From an uncultured Sphingobacteriales bacterium (lineage in GTDB: Bacteria > Bacteroidota > Bacteroidia > Chitinophagales > Chitinophagaceae), in the NCBI GenBank assembly GCA_946479435.1, contig CAMLFX010000052.1:1-21606 (forward strand): DNA of 21,606 nt, written 5' to 3'. Both the position numbers and the translations under genes were made by a program. Below are positions 8,647-15,562 of the stretch, piece by piece. Below the pieces are notes generated by a model. The model did no database searches and had not been told where the DNA came from. It worked only from the letters and a program-made list of their open reading frames with translations. Position 1 is the first letter of the stretch, and every line of letters begins with the position of its first letter.

Positions 8647-10302
8647 ATGCCTTACGACATTTCTCAATTAAACGACATGCTCGTGCCCGAATTAGTGGAC
8701 GTAGCTAATCACATGAAGATCGCCAATGTGCGGTCGCTTGATAAACAAACACTCATTTATAAGATATTGGACCAACAAGCACTAGACAACAGCGGTACTG
8801 CTGAAGACGAATCGAAAAAACGCCGCACCCGCAAACCTAAGGCTGAAGCTGCGACAACCAACAATGAAAGTGAAGCACCTACAACATCTGCCGACAACAA
8901 TGCCGAAAGTGATGCACATAAAAAACGTACACGCAAACCCAGGCCGGTAGCCGAAGCTAAACCGGCAGTGGAAACTGCTGATGAAATTAAAACAGAACCT
9001 GCCGCAGAACCTACTTTACCGGGGGCTGAGGTGTCGGATATTGTGATGCCTGATACTACTGAAACTGAAGTACAGGCTCCGCAGCAACCTATTGCAGAAG
9101 AACCACAACGCCAGCAACAAAATAATAACCGCCCGCAACACCAGCAGCAACGCCGGGAAGAAAAGCAAAGCAATTTCAATCTTGATTTTGATGGTGTAGT
9201 ATTCAGCGAAGGTGTTTTGGAAATGATGCCCGATGGGTATGGCTTCCTGCGCAGCAGCGATTATAACTACTTAAGCTCACCGGATGATATTTATGTATCA
9301 CCATCGCAAATAAAACTATTTGGTTTAAAAACAGGTGATACTGTTCGAGGTACCGTTCGCCCACCGAAAGAAGGTGAAAAGTACTTCGCGCTTTTGAAGG
9401 TAGAAACCATAAATGGTAAACTACCCGATGAGATACGCGACCGCGTACCTTTCGATTACCTGACACCACTATTCCCTTTTGAAAAACTAAATATAGCTGG
9501 CGCAGCAAATAACTATAGTACACGTATTGTTGACTTGTTTACCCCAATAGGTAAAGGACAGCGTGGCTTGATAGTAGCACAACCTAAAACAGGTAAAACA
9601 ATGCTGCTGAAAGAAATAGCGAATGCTATAGCTGCTAACCACCCAGAATGCTACCTGATGATAGTGCTGGTTGATGAACGCCCGGAAGAGGTTACTGATA
9701 TGCAACGTAGCGTAAATGCCGAGGTTATTGCATCAACCTTCGATGAGCCTGCTGATAAACACGTAAAAGTTTCAACTATAGCTTTACAAAAAGCAAAACG
9801 CCTGGTAGAGGTTGGCCACGATGTGGTTATCCTGCTCGATTCTATTACCCGCCTTGCGCGCGCACATAATACCGTAGCACCTGCATCGGGCAAGGTGTTG
9901 AGTGGTGGTGTGGAAGCAAACGCTATGCAAAAACCAAAACAATTCTTTGGCGCTGCACGTAAAATAGAAAACGGTGGGTCGCTTACAATATTAGCTACAG
10001 CCCTGATAGATACCGGTTCGAAAATGGATGAGGTGATCTTTGAAGAATTTAAAGGTACAGGTAATATGGAGTTACAACTTGACCGCCGCCTGGCTAACAA
10101 GCGTGTATTCCCTGCTATAGATATCACATCTTCATCTACCCGTCGCGATGACCTGTTGCACGATAAAGATACCCTGAACAAAATGTGGGTATTGCGTAAC
10201 CACATATCAGACATGCATACCGATGAGGCTATGAACTTCCTGATGCAACAAATGCGTGGTACTAAGAGCAATGAAGAGTTTCTTGCAGTTATGAATAAAT
10301 AA
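8647..10302 (+). CDS. rho: Transcription termination factor Rho
   Basis: At 551 residues Rho is much longer than the E. coli protein (419). The N-terminal Rho-N/SAP-like helices (about 5-45) are followed by an inserted low-complexity region (about 50-178). That insert has two basic patches, KKRRTRKPK (57-65) and KKRTRKPRP (about 92-100), and a Gln/Asn-rich stretch near 150-175. The cold-shock-like primary RNA-binding domain begins at about 184 ([15 protein letters not shown]). The ATPase has Walker A AQPKTGKT (about 310-317), [11 protein letters not shown], Walker [15 protein letters not shown] (about 392-405), a Q-loop region ([13 protein letters not shown]) and a C-terminal R-loop ([13 protein letters not shown]). 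Rho is a hexameric helicase that ends transcription at untranslated, C-rich RNA. It lies 189 bases after the SDR gene and has its own strong intrinsic terminator. Confidence 0.97.
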   Translation: MPYDISQLNDMLVPELVDVANHMKIANVRSLDKQTLIYKILDQQALDNSGTAEDESKKRRTRKPKAEAATTNNESEAPTTSADNNAESDAHKKRTRKPRPVAEAKPAVETADEIKTEPAAEPTLPGAEVSDIVMPDTTETEVQAPQQPIAEEPQRQQQNNNRPQHQQQRREEKQSNFNLDFDGVVFSEGVLEMMPDGYGFLRSSDYNYLSSPDDIYVSPSQIKLFGLKTGDTVRGTVRPPKEGEKYFALLKVETINGKLPDEIRDRVPFDYLTPLFPFEKLNIAGAANNYSTRIVDLFTPIGKGQRGLIVAQPKTGKTMLLKEIANAIAANHPECYLMIVLVDERPEEVTDMQRSVNAEVIASTFDEPADKHVKVSTIALQKAKRLVEVGHDVVILLDSITRLARAHNTVAPASGKVLSGGVEANAMQKPKQFFGAARKIENGGSLTILATALIDTGSKMDEVIFEEFKGTGNMELQLDRRLANKRVFPAIDITSSSTRRDDLLHDKDTLNKMWVLRNHISDMHTDEAMNFLMQQMRGTKSNEEFLAVMNK

Positions 10303-10323
10303 CCTGCTTTCAATATTTTAACT

Positions 10324-10356
10324 AAAGGTAACTACAGCAATGTGGTTACCTTTTTT
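10324..10356 (+). terminator. Intrinsic terminator of rho
   Basis: A 13-bp stem (10324-10336 with 10341-10353, one G-U pair) is closed by a GCAA tetraloop, and the T-run extends to 10356. It lies 22 bases after the rho stop. The next small gene starts at 10389. Confidence 0.9.
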
Positions 10357-10388
10357 GTTTGCGGGTATCAATTGTAAAGAGGAAGGAC

Positions 10389-10751
10389 ATGCTATTGCTA
10401 ATATTATGTATCATTATTGTACTTACGCTATTACCTAATTTATTATTAATATGGCTATTTAGAAAAACATTGCATATCAGCGATAGAATAGGCAACAGGT
10501 GGCGCTCTTTATTTTTAATAATGCCGGTATTACTCATACTATTGTGTTACTATGCAATTTTCAGAGTAAATATAGAGGTAGCTATGTTGGGCTACTTTAT
10601 TGCAATGTGCGCTTTATTTGTTACTATCGACTACTGTATTAAATCAAGCAAGTTTTCGTGGAAAGTAGCCACTGTGCCATATTATTTATTTTTATGCTTC
10701 ACCGAAACTGCTTTATATGATTATTTAGAGAAGACCATTCTCGTTGGTTGA
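10389..10751 (+). CDS. Small hypothetical integral membrane protein
   Basis: I do not recognise this 120-residue protein. Four hydrophobic stretches suggest four membrane helices: about 2-24, 41-60, 64-84 and 93-110. A basic/polar cytoplasmic-type loop (RKTLHISDRIGNRWR) lies between the first two. Helix 1 and helix 2 each contain a proline, and the ends are rich in aromatics. The ATG at 10389 was chosen over an in-frame TTG at 10359, because it follows a purine-rich GAGGAAGG (10379-10386) and 10359 touches the rho terminator. No promoter box is evident. Its stop lies two bases from the stop of the convergent DUF4440-like gene, with no terminator between them. It could be a real species-limited gene; expression is uncertain. 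Confidence 0.6.
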   Translation: MLLLILCIIIVLTLLPNLLLIWLFRKTLHISDRIGNRWRSLFLIMPVLLILLCYYAIFRVNIEVAMLGYFIAMCALFVTIDYCIKSSKFSWKVATVPYYLFLCFTETALYDYLEKTILVG

Positions 10752-10753
10752 TT

Positions 10754-11176
10754 TTAACTACTATGATCGCAAACAATCACCCATTCGCCATTTATTTTTT
10801 TTATCAGCAGGGTATAGCTGCCACCTACATCACCGGCTTCGCGTTTCAATTCCCATTTGCCTATTACAAAGTAATAATTGGGAGATAGCTGCTGCATACT
10901 GAGGATAGTAGACGTTAACTTACCCATGTGTGCCGCATCGGGGTAGCCCTTCTTATAGCGTTCTAACGTAGGTATATAGCCATAGGTTGGTCCGCTTTTG
11001 CCAATGAATACCAGACTATCACTTTCCCAATATCCTTTCATATAGCTTGCTACATTTCCTTCATTCCATTTTACCACTTGCGCAGCCAGCATCCTTCTGA
11101 TTGCTGCTTCGTCTTTGCTATTTGCAAAAGTAAATATGGGTATAGCCAACAGCAGGCAAAGAAGTACGTGTTTCAT
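10754..11176 (-). CDS. Secreted DUF4440/NTF2-like (SnoaL-type) protein
   Basis: The 140-residue protein starts with a signal peptide (MKHVLLCLLLAIPIFTFA, cleavage probably near ANS). The mature part fits a cone-shaped NTF2-like fold of the DUF4440 type: a first helix (AAIRRMLAAQVVKWNEGN), the family-typical GYWESDSLVFIGKSG strand segment, a Y/G-containing middle (ERYKKGYPD), and closing strands YYFVIGKWELKRE and YTLLIKKINGEWVIVCDHSS. The C-terminal W-x-I-x-x-D-H-S ending is typical. Members may bind small ligands or be steroid-isomerase-like, but no substrate can be assigned. The gene shares a 67-base divergent region with glyS. A near-consensus box (TATTTTTA, minus, 11188-11181) lies just upstream of its ATG. 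Confidence 0.85.
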   Translation of the reverse strand: MKHVLLCLLLAIPIFTFANSKDEAAIRRMLAAQVVKWNEGNVASYMKGYWESDSLVFIGKSGPTYGYIPTLERYKKGYPDAAHMGKLTSTILSMQQLSPNYYFVIGKWELKREAGDVGGSYTLLIKKINGEWVIVCDHSS

Positions 11177-11204
11177 GATTTAAAAATAGGAGTTATAAGG
11201 CTTA

Positions 11205-11236
11205 TTTGCGATGCCTATTGCTTTTGCCTATTTTTG
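11205..11236 (+). promoter_or_regulatory. glyS promoter (-33 TTTG and -7 TATTTTTG)
   Basis: TTTG at 11205-11208 is separated by 20 bases from TATTTTTG at 11229-11236, an exact match to the Bacteroidota TTTG-(19-21)-TAnnTTTG promoter. CGCC follows, and the ATG is only 7 bases after the box. This promoter decides the start codon: an upstream in-frame ATG at 11211 would lie inside it. Confidence 0.8.
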
Positions 11237-11243
11237 CGCCGTT

Positions 11244-12674
11244 ATGGCAAATGAAAATACGCTGCAAAATATTATTGCGCATTGCAAAGAATACGGTTTT
11301 ATATTCCAGAGTAGCGAGATCTACGATGGTTTGGCTGCTGTTTATGACTATGGCCAATATGGCTCTGAGTTGAAAAAGAACATCCGCGACTACTGGTGGA
11401 AGAGCATGACCCAGATGCACGATAATATTGTGGGTATTGATGCTGCCATCTTTATGCACCCTACTACCTGGAAAGCAAGCGGACACGTTGACAATTTCAG
11501 CGACCCGATGATAGACAATAAGGATAGCAAAAAACGCTACCGTGTAGATCATTTGCTGGAAGCATATGCCGAAACATTACCTAAAGAAGAAGGTGATATT
11601 TTACTTGCCAAAATGGATGCCTTGCTAAGTGCAGATGATTATGCAGGATTGAAAACACTGATAGAAGATAACAAGATAAAATGCAACGTTAGCGGTACCG
11701 CTAACTGGACCGATGTGCGCCAGTTCAACCTGATGTTTTCTACTGAAATGGGCTCTGTAGCTGAAGATGCAAGCGTTATATACCTGCGCCCGGAAACTGC
11801 GCAAGGTATATTCGTCAACTTCCTGAACGTACAGAAGACCGGCCGTATGAAGATACCTTTTGGTATCGCCCAAACAGGCAAGGCCTTCCGTAATGAGATA
11901 GTTGCCCGCCAGTTCATCTTCCGTATGCGCGAGTTTGAGCAAATGGAAATGCAATTCTTTGTACGCCCCGGCACACAGAAAGAATGGTACGAGAAATGGA
12001 AAGAAACCCGTATGAAATGGCACCTGAGCCTGGGCATACCACAAGAACGTTACCGTTTTCACGACCATGTAAAGCTGGCACACTATGCCGATGCTGCCTG
12101 CGATATAGAATATGATTTCCCATTCGGTTTTAAAGAAGTAGAAGGCATACACAGCCGTACCGATTTCGACCTGAAGAACCACCAGCAATATAGTGGCAAG
12201 AAGCTTACTTACTTCGATACAGAACTGAACCAACACTACATACCGTATGTGGTTGAAACATCGATAGGCCTCGACCGTACAGTAATGATGGTAATGAGCG
12301 AAGCTTACAGAGAAGAAGACCTGAGTACCGAAGAAAAGAAAGATAGTCGCGTAGTATTGAAGTTCCTGCCAATGCTTGCACCAATTAAACTGGCAATACT
12401 GCCTTTACTGAAGAAGGATGGCCTTCCTGAAATTGCACGGGAGTTGCTTGAACAATGTAAGCCTTACTTTAAATGTTTCTATGAAGAAAAAGATACTATA
12501 GGTAAGCGCTACCGAAGGCAAGATGCAATTGGTACACCTTTTTGTGTAACCATAGACCACCAAACAAAAGAAGACCAAACAGTAACCATACGTCATCGCG
12601 ATGCCATGACTCAGGAACGTGTTCCTATCTCCAGCATCAGGAATATGGTGATGAAAGCGATACAAGCATTTTAA
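11244..12674 (+). CDS. glyS: Glycyl-tRNA synthetase, single-chain (alpha2) type
   Basis: At 476 residues this is the homodimeric class II enzyme, not the alpha2-beta2 form. HCKEYGFIFQSSEIYDG and the YDYGQYGSELKKNIRDYW segment are characteristic N-terminal motifs. Motif 2 is GKAFRNEIVARQFIFRMREF with the following EQMEMQFF; GIHSRTDFDLKNH and motif 3 VETSIGLDRTVMMVM complete the active site. The anticodon-binding domain occupies about residues 375-476 (PIKLAILPLL, CFYEEKDTIGKRYRRQDAIG, TVTIRHRDAM). I use the ATG at 11244 (MANENTLQN) because the alternative ATG at 11211 is upstream of the -7 box and would add residues read from promoter DNA. A strong hairpin follows the stop. Confidence 0.97.
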   Translation: MANENTLQNIIAHCKEYGFIFQSSEIYDGLAAVYDYGQYGSELKKNIRDYWWKSMTQMHDNIVGIDAAIFMHPTTWKASGHVDNFSDPMIDNKDSKKRYRVDHLLEAYAETLPKEEGDILLAKMDALLSADDYAGLKTLIEDNKIKCNVSGTANWTDVRQFNLMFSTEMGSVAEDASVIYLRPETAQGIFVNFLNVQKTGRMKIPFGIAQTGKAFRNEIVARQFIFRMREFEQMEMQFFVRPGTQKEWYEKWKETRMKWHLSLGIPQERYRFHDHVKLAHYADAACDIEYDFPFGFKEVEGIHSRTDFDLKNHQQYSGKKLTYFDTELNQHYIPYVVETSIGLDRTVMMVMSEAYREEDLSTEEKKDSRVVLKFLPMLAPIKLAILPLLKKDGLPEIARELLEQCKPYFKCFYEEKDTIGKRYRRQDAIGTPFCVTIDHQTKEDQTVTIRHRDAMTQERVPISSIRNMVMKAIQAF

Positions 12675-12677
12675 ATT

Positions 12678-12708
12678 ATTGCCGGCTTAATGCCGGCAAT
12701 TTTCTTTT
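12678..12708 (+). terminator. Intrinsic terminator of glyS
   Basis: A perfect 9-bp stem (12678-12686 with 12692-12700) contains GCCGGC/GCCGGC and has a TTAAT loop. TTTCTTTT follows. It begins 3 bases after the glyS stop and ends directly against the ATG of the next gene. Confidence 0.8.
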
Positions 12709-13023
12709 ATGGAATATCAACAACAAATAAACGAGGTGTTACAACGGGTATTTGGCCTACAGCTGCCCGATGTTATTTCCGAGACTGAATTGTTACAGTT
12801 ACTAGCCGATCGGTTAGCTACTATCATAGCCAGAAGCCCTGAAGACTTCTTTCAACTTATGTATAGGCTCGATATTCCTGAAGCTGCTATGAATAAGGCC
12901 TTAACGCAAAAGGATATTGCGGCAGAGCTGGCCAAACTGGTTTATACAAGGCAACTACAGAAAATAGAAAGTCGTGCTAAATTTGGCCGTACACAAAGCG
13001 ATGACCCTGAATTACAATGGTAA
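12709..13023 (+). CDS. Conserved-looking small hypothetical protein
   Basis: I do not recognise a named family in this 104-residue protein. It is predicted to be soluble and almost wholly helical, with Leu/Ile heptad-like spacing (NEVLQRVFGLQL, ELLQLLADRLATII) and a polar C-terminal tail (KIESRAKFGRTQSDDPELQW). No signal peptide, cysteines or catalytic motif is visible. Codon usage looks like its neighbours, and the composition is that of a real protein. The ATG lies just after the T-run of the glyS terminator, with no -7 box between, so expression would depend on read-through from glyS or on a promoter inside glyS. It ends 55 bases before the peroxidase gene. Confidence 0.72.
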   Translation: MEYQQQINEVLQRVFGLQLPDVISETELLQLLADRLATIIARSPEDFFQLMYRLDIPEAAMNKALTQKDIAAELAKLVYTRQLQKIESRAKFGRTQSDDPELQW

Positions 13024-13039
13024 ATAGTATATAAAATCG

Positions 13040-13047
13040 TAAATTTG
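13040..13047 (+). promoter_or_regulatory. -7 box candidate for the cytochrome c peroxidase gene
   Basis: TAAATTTG is an exact TAnnTTTG match 31 bases before the ATG at 13079. No clear -33 TTTG lies at 19-21 bases. The predicted leader contains the hairpin at 13048-13070. Confidence 0.5.
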
Positions 13048-13070
13048 AATCACTCCAATTATTAGTGATT
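13048..13070 (+). terminator. AATCACT/AGTGATT hairpin before the peroxidase gene
   Basis: A 7-bp perfect stem (13048-13054 with 13064-13070) has a 9-base loop, and TTTT spans 13069-13072. It may weakly end transcripts of the upstream small gene, or sit in the peroxidase leader just after the -7 box. The stem is AT-rich, so either role is tentative. Confidence 0.35.
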
Positions 13071-13078
13071 TTCTATTT

Positions 13079-14137
13079 ATGCAACGTGGGCTACTCATTT
13101 TTGTGTCTTGTTTTATTGCGGCAGTGTCGTTATTTACAGCTTGTAAACCCGATCCTGATTTTAACGCAACTAAAAGCCCGGCAGAAGATATAAGCTTCAA
13201 TATTCCTGAGGGGTGGCCTAAGCCTTTCTACAATTTTGAGAATAATACACTTACAACGCAAGGATTTGAATTAGGCAGAAAACTTTTTTTCGATCCCCGC
13301 CTTTCGCGCGATAATTCTACATCGTGCGGCAGTTGCCACCAGCCTTTCTCGGCTTTTGCCCAGTTAGACCACCCCGTTAGTCATGGTGTGGACGATAAGT
13401 TAGGCACCCGCAATTCACCAGCTCTTTTCAACCTTAACTGGCACACCAGTTTCTTTTGGGATGGCGGTGTAAACCATATTGAAAGTCAGCCTATCAACCC
13501 GATACAGAATCCGGTGGAAATGGATGAAAATTTGCCCAATATTATTGCTAAACTATCTGCCGATGCTAAGTATAAAACAATGTTCAAGGCTGCTTTTGGC
13601 GATGAGCAGGTAAATTCACAACGCATCTTTAAAGCATTGGCGCAGTTTATGGGTATGTTGGTTTCCAGCACATCGAAGTACGATAAATTCGTACGCAAAG
13701 AGCCTGGTGGAGAGTTTACGGCTGCCGAAGAACGAGGACTGAATATATTCAGGGAAAGTTGCGGTAGCTGCCATAAAGAACCTTTATTTACCGATATGTC
13801 GTTCAGGAACAACGGCCTTCCGGTAACCTCTGTTAACGACAGTGGCAGGGCTCATATTACTAAGCTGGCCGCGGACTTATATAAATTTAAAGTACCGTCT
13901 CTGCGAAATCTTAAATATACCTCTCCCTATATGCACGATGGCCGCTTCAATACTATTGAAGCGGTAATATCTCACTATACTAACGGGGGTATACAGCAAT
14001 CGCCAACACTGGATACTGCTTTAAGGGATGGAATAAACTTAACAGGCCAGCAAAAAGCTGACCTGATGGAGTTTCTTAATACCCTGAACGACGAAGCTTT
14101 TACCAAAGACGCAAGGTTTAAGGAAGTTGTTGAATAA
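13079..14137 (+). CDS. Dihaem cytochrome c peroxidase (CcpA/MauG family), lipoprotein
   Basis: The 352-residue protein has a lipoprotein signal ending LFTAC (18-22), which would anchor it to a membrane through Cys22. Two haem c sites are visible: CGSCH at 83-87, the N-terminal haem of the peroxidase domain, and CGSCH at 228-232, the second haem. The intervening NSPALFNLNWHTSFFWDGG and PIQNPVEM segments are family signatures, and YMHDGRFNTIEAVISHY near residue 282 contains the probable Met/His ligand region of the C-terminal haem. The family reduces hydrogen peroxide with electrons from small cytochromes, while MauG-like relatives do other oxidations, so the substrate is likely but not certain. 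It needs the cytochrome c maturation machinery, which is not in the window. Its stop is one base from the stop of a convergent lipoprotein gene. Confidence 0.93.
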   Translation: MQRGLLIFVSCFIAAVSLFTACKPDPDFNATKSPAEDISFNIPEGWPKPFYNFENNTLTTQGFELGRKLFFDPRLSRDNSTSCGSCHQPFSAFAQLDHPVSHGVDDKLGTRNSPALFNLNWHTSFFWDGGVNHIESQPINPIQNPVEMDENLPNIIAKLSADAKYKTMFKAAFGDEQVNSQRIFKALAQFMGMLVSSTSKYDKFVRKEPGGEFTAAEERGLNIFRESCGSCHKEPLFTDMSFRNNGLPVTSVNDSGRAHITKLAADLYKFKVPSLRNLKYTSPYMHDGRFNTIEAVISHYTNGGIQQSPTLDTALRDGINLTGQQKADLMEFLNTLNDEAFTKDARFKEVVE

Positions 14138-14138
14138 T

Positions 14139-14453
14139 TTATTCGAAATCTCTGCGAATATCTGCTAATTGTATCAATTCATACACTGAGTTGGTAGGGT
14201 ATGTCTGACAAACAAATTGTTCACCCGCGGTATTGTACTTTATTTTTACTTTATAACCATTGTGTTGGTAGGCCGATGGCAAATAATCAGGCCTTAATTC
14301 CCTTCCATCGCCTTCCAGCTTTAAAATATATCCACAACCGCCTTGGGCTACATCTCCGGTATCCACAACAGTAGCGCTTTCCATGTCTTTATTTTTACCA
14401 CATGAAACGGCCAGTACAGATAATAGCGCCGCGCCCAATAAATATTTACGCAT
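14139..14453 (-). CDS. Small lipoprotein of unknown function (CGYIL type)
   Basis: The 104-residue precursor has a lipoprotein signal (MRKYLLGAALLSVLAVSC, lipid Cys18). The mature part has a second Cys in GGCGYILKLEGDGRELRPDYLP and a third in EQFVCQTYP, which could form a disulfide. The alternating YKVKIKYNTAGEQFVC and YELIQLADI strands suggest a small beta-sandwich-like domain. Similar short lipoproteins with a CGYIL-DG-L-P-LP pattern are common in Bacteroidota, but I know of no assigned role. It is convergent with the peroxidase gene and lies 63 bases downstream of the response regulator, so it may be in the same transcription unit. No -7 box is clear. Confidence 0.8.
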   Translation of the reverse strand: MRKYLLGAALLSVLAVSCGKNKDMESATVVDTGDVAQGGCGYILKLEGDGRELRPDYLPSAYQHNGYKVKIKYNTAGEQFVCQTYPTNSVYELIQLADIRRDFE

Positions 14454-14516
14454 GATCGGATGTTTGAATAAGTAGTTTCTAGGGTTGAAAATACTAAAAA
14501 CTTTTAAAGACGCAAT

Positions 14517-15227
14517 CTATGACGTAAACTTATACCCTATACCCCTTACTGAATGAAAATGCTTAGGGTTACGGCTGTCTTCTTCAAAATGCTTGCGGAA
14601 GTTCAGTATAAAGTTATCGATAGTACGGGTAGTAGGATACACATTATAACCCCAAACTATCTGCAAAATATGCTCTCTCGATACTACATCACCCTCATGT
14701 TCTACCAGCAATTTCAGTAACGCTGCCTCTTTTTTGCTCAATTCCTGTACGTTACCCTTCTTATCTACACATTCGTGAGCTGCAAAATCTATTTTGCAAC
14801 CATCAAACTCATAAACGTCCGGTACAGCCTGTGGTTCTTTTATCTTTTTGTTTTTAACTATCAGTTTGTCTACCCTAAGCAGCAATTCTTCCAGGTTAAA
14901 AGGCTTGGTCATATAATCATCACCACCTTTTTTTAGTCCTTCCACCCTATCGGCACCCGAGTTGCGGGCCGAAAGAAACAGGATAGGTACATCGTTATGT
15001 TGCATACGGATAGTCTCGCATACTGTAATACCATCCATATCTGGTAGCATAATATCCAGTATTATCAGGTCGAAATACTCATTTTTGACCATTTTTAATA
15101 CTACAGGTCCGTTATCGGCAGTAGTCACTTCATATCCTTCCAGCTCCAGGTTCAGTTTTAGCGCCTCGCGCAAGCTTTCCTCGTCTTCAACAACAAGTAG
15201 CGATGCTTTTTTTTCTTTAGTAGTCAT
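14517..15227 (-). CDS. OmpR/PhoB-family DNA-binding response regulator (no adjacent kinase)
   Basis: The 236-residue protein has an N-terminal receiver domain with acidic pocket residues E14/D15, phosphorylation site D58 (LIILDIMLPDMDG), switch residue S86 (PILFLSARNSG) and conserved K108 (DDYMTKPF). After a linker of about 20 residues, a winged-helix domain follows (about 137-236), with KKEAALLKLLVEHEGDVVSR, the recognition-helix region YPTTRTIDNFILNFRKHFEED and the wing FHSVRGIGYKFTS. This is a canonical PhoB-like layout with all phosphotransfer residues present. Neither neighbour is a histidine kinase, so the cognate kinase is elsewhere. The overall look is similar to RprY-type regulators of Bacteroides, but I do not assign the name. 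A perfect 12-bp palindrome lies 76 bases upstream. Confidence 0.95.
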   Translation of the reverse strand: MTTKEKKASLLVVEDEESLREALKLNLELEGYEVTTADNGPVVLKMVKNEYFDLIILDIMLPDMDGITVCETIRMQHNDVPILFLSARNSGADRVEGLKKGGDDYMTKPFNLEELLLRVDKLIVKNKKIKEPQAVPDVYEFDGCKIDFAAHECVDKKGNVQELSKKEAALLKLLVEHEGDVVSREHILQIVWGYNVYPTTRTIDNFILNFRKHFEEDSRNPKHFHSVRGIGYKFTS

Positions 15228-15303
15228 AGGTTGTGTCGTTTATCTAAACATAAAAATAATGACAATTGGTTATTGCTTGTATCACTCAGGATTAGATATG
15301 GTA

Positions 15304-15315
15304 TTGTCATGACAA
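15304..15315. promoter_or_regulatory. Perfect palindrome TTGTCATGACAA, candidate operator
   Basis: The 12-base sequence equals its own reverse complement. It lies in the 193-base region between the divergent response-regulator and tRNA-Leu genes. A half-site copy, TGACAA, recurs at 15260-15265, closer to the regulator. It could bind a dimeric repressor or activator. Confidence 0.35.
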
Positions 15316-15378
15316 ATCAGCTTAAACGCATAAATGAAGCTAAAATGTATGAAGAATAAATAATCATTAAGAATAGTA

Positions 15379-15408
15379 TTGCAGCAATAAAGAAAATTCC
15401 TACCTTTG
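15379..15408 (+). promoter_or_regulatory. tRNA-Leu promoter (-33 TTG and -7 TACCTTTG)
   Basis: TTG at 15379-15381 is separated by 19 bases from TACCTTTG at 15401-15408, a full Bacteroidota-type promoter. It is followed by a GC-rich CCGTCC. The mature tRNA begins 13 bases after the box, leaving a short leader for RNase P to remove. Confidence 0.85.
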
Positions 15409-15420
15409 CCGTCCTTAAAT

Positions 15421-15502
15421 GCGGGTGTGGTGAAATTGGTAGACACGCTAGACTTAGGATCTAGTGCTGCGAGGCTTGGGGGTTCGAGTCCCTCCACCCG
15501 CA
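15421..15502 (+). tRNA. tRNA-Leu (UAG anticodon)
   Basis: The acceptor stem GCGGGTG (15421-15427) pairs perfectly with CACCCGC (15495-15501), and the discriminator is A15502. The anticodon stem CTAGA/TCTAG encloses the loop CTTAGGA, which gives anticodon TAG and reads CUN leucine codons. A long variable arm, as expected for a class II tRNA, precedes the T arm with TTCGAGT in its loop. The T stem has one G-U pair. CCA is not encoded, so it must be added enzymatically. Confidence 0.97.
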
Positions 15503-15516
15503 CTCAAAAAACAAAC

Positions 15517-15542
15517 AGCCGGTCGATAGATCGGCTTTTTTT
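15517..15542 (+). terminator. Terminator of tRNA-Leu
   Basis: An 8-bp stem (AGCCGGTC with GATCGGCT, one G-U pair; 15517-15524 and 15529-15536) has a GATA loop. A run of seven T follows to 15542. It separates the tRNA from trigger factor. Confidence 0.85.
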
Positions 15543-15562
15543 AAACTTAAATTTTTAGTAAG

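Noticed and set aside
8757..9179. A 140-residue Ser/Cys/Leu-rich frame antisense to the Rho insert
   Set aside because: The composition is the mirror of the low-complexity Gln/Ala/Glu/Lys tract of Rho, with no promoter or motif of its own.
9651..10313. A 220-residue open frame antisense to rho
   Set aside because: It lies wholly opposite the Rho ATPase core, whose motifs are unmistakable. Its protein shows no domain and is Ser/Arg/Cys-rich, as expected from mirrored codons.
11625..12236. A 203-residue frame antisense to glyS
   Set aside because: It overlaps the GlyS catalytic core and looks like a mirrored coding frame without recognisable features.
14132..14144. GAATAATTTATTC dyad at the convergent stops of the peroxidase and lipoprotein genes as a terminator
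   Set aside because: The arms meet with a one-base centre and are all AT except the ends, so no stable hairpin would form.
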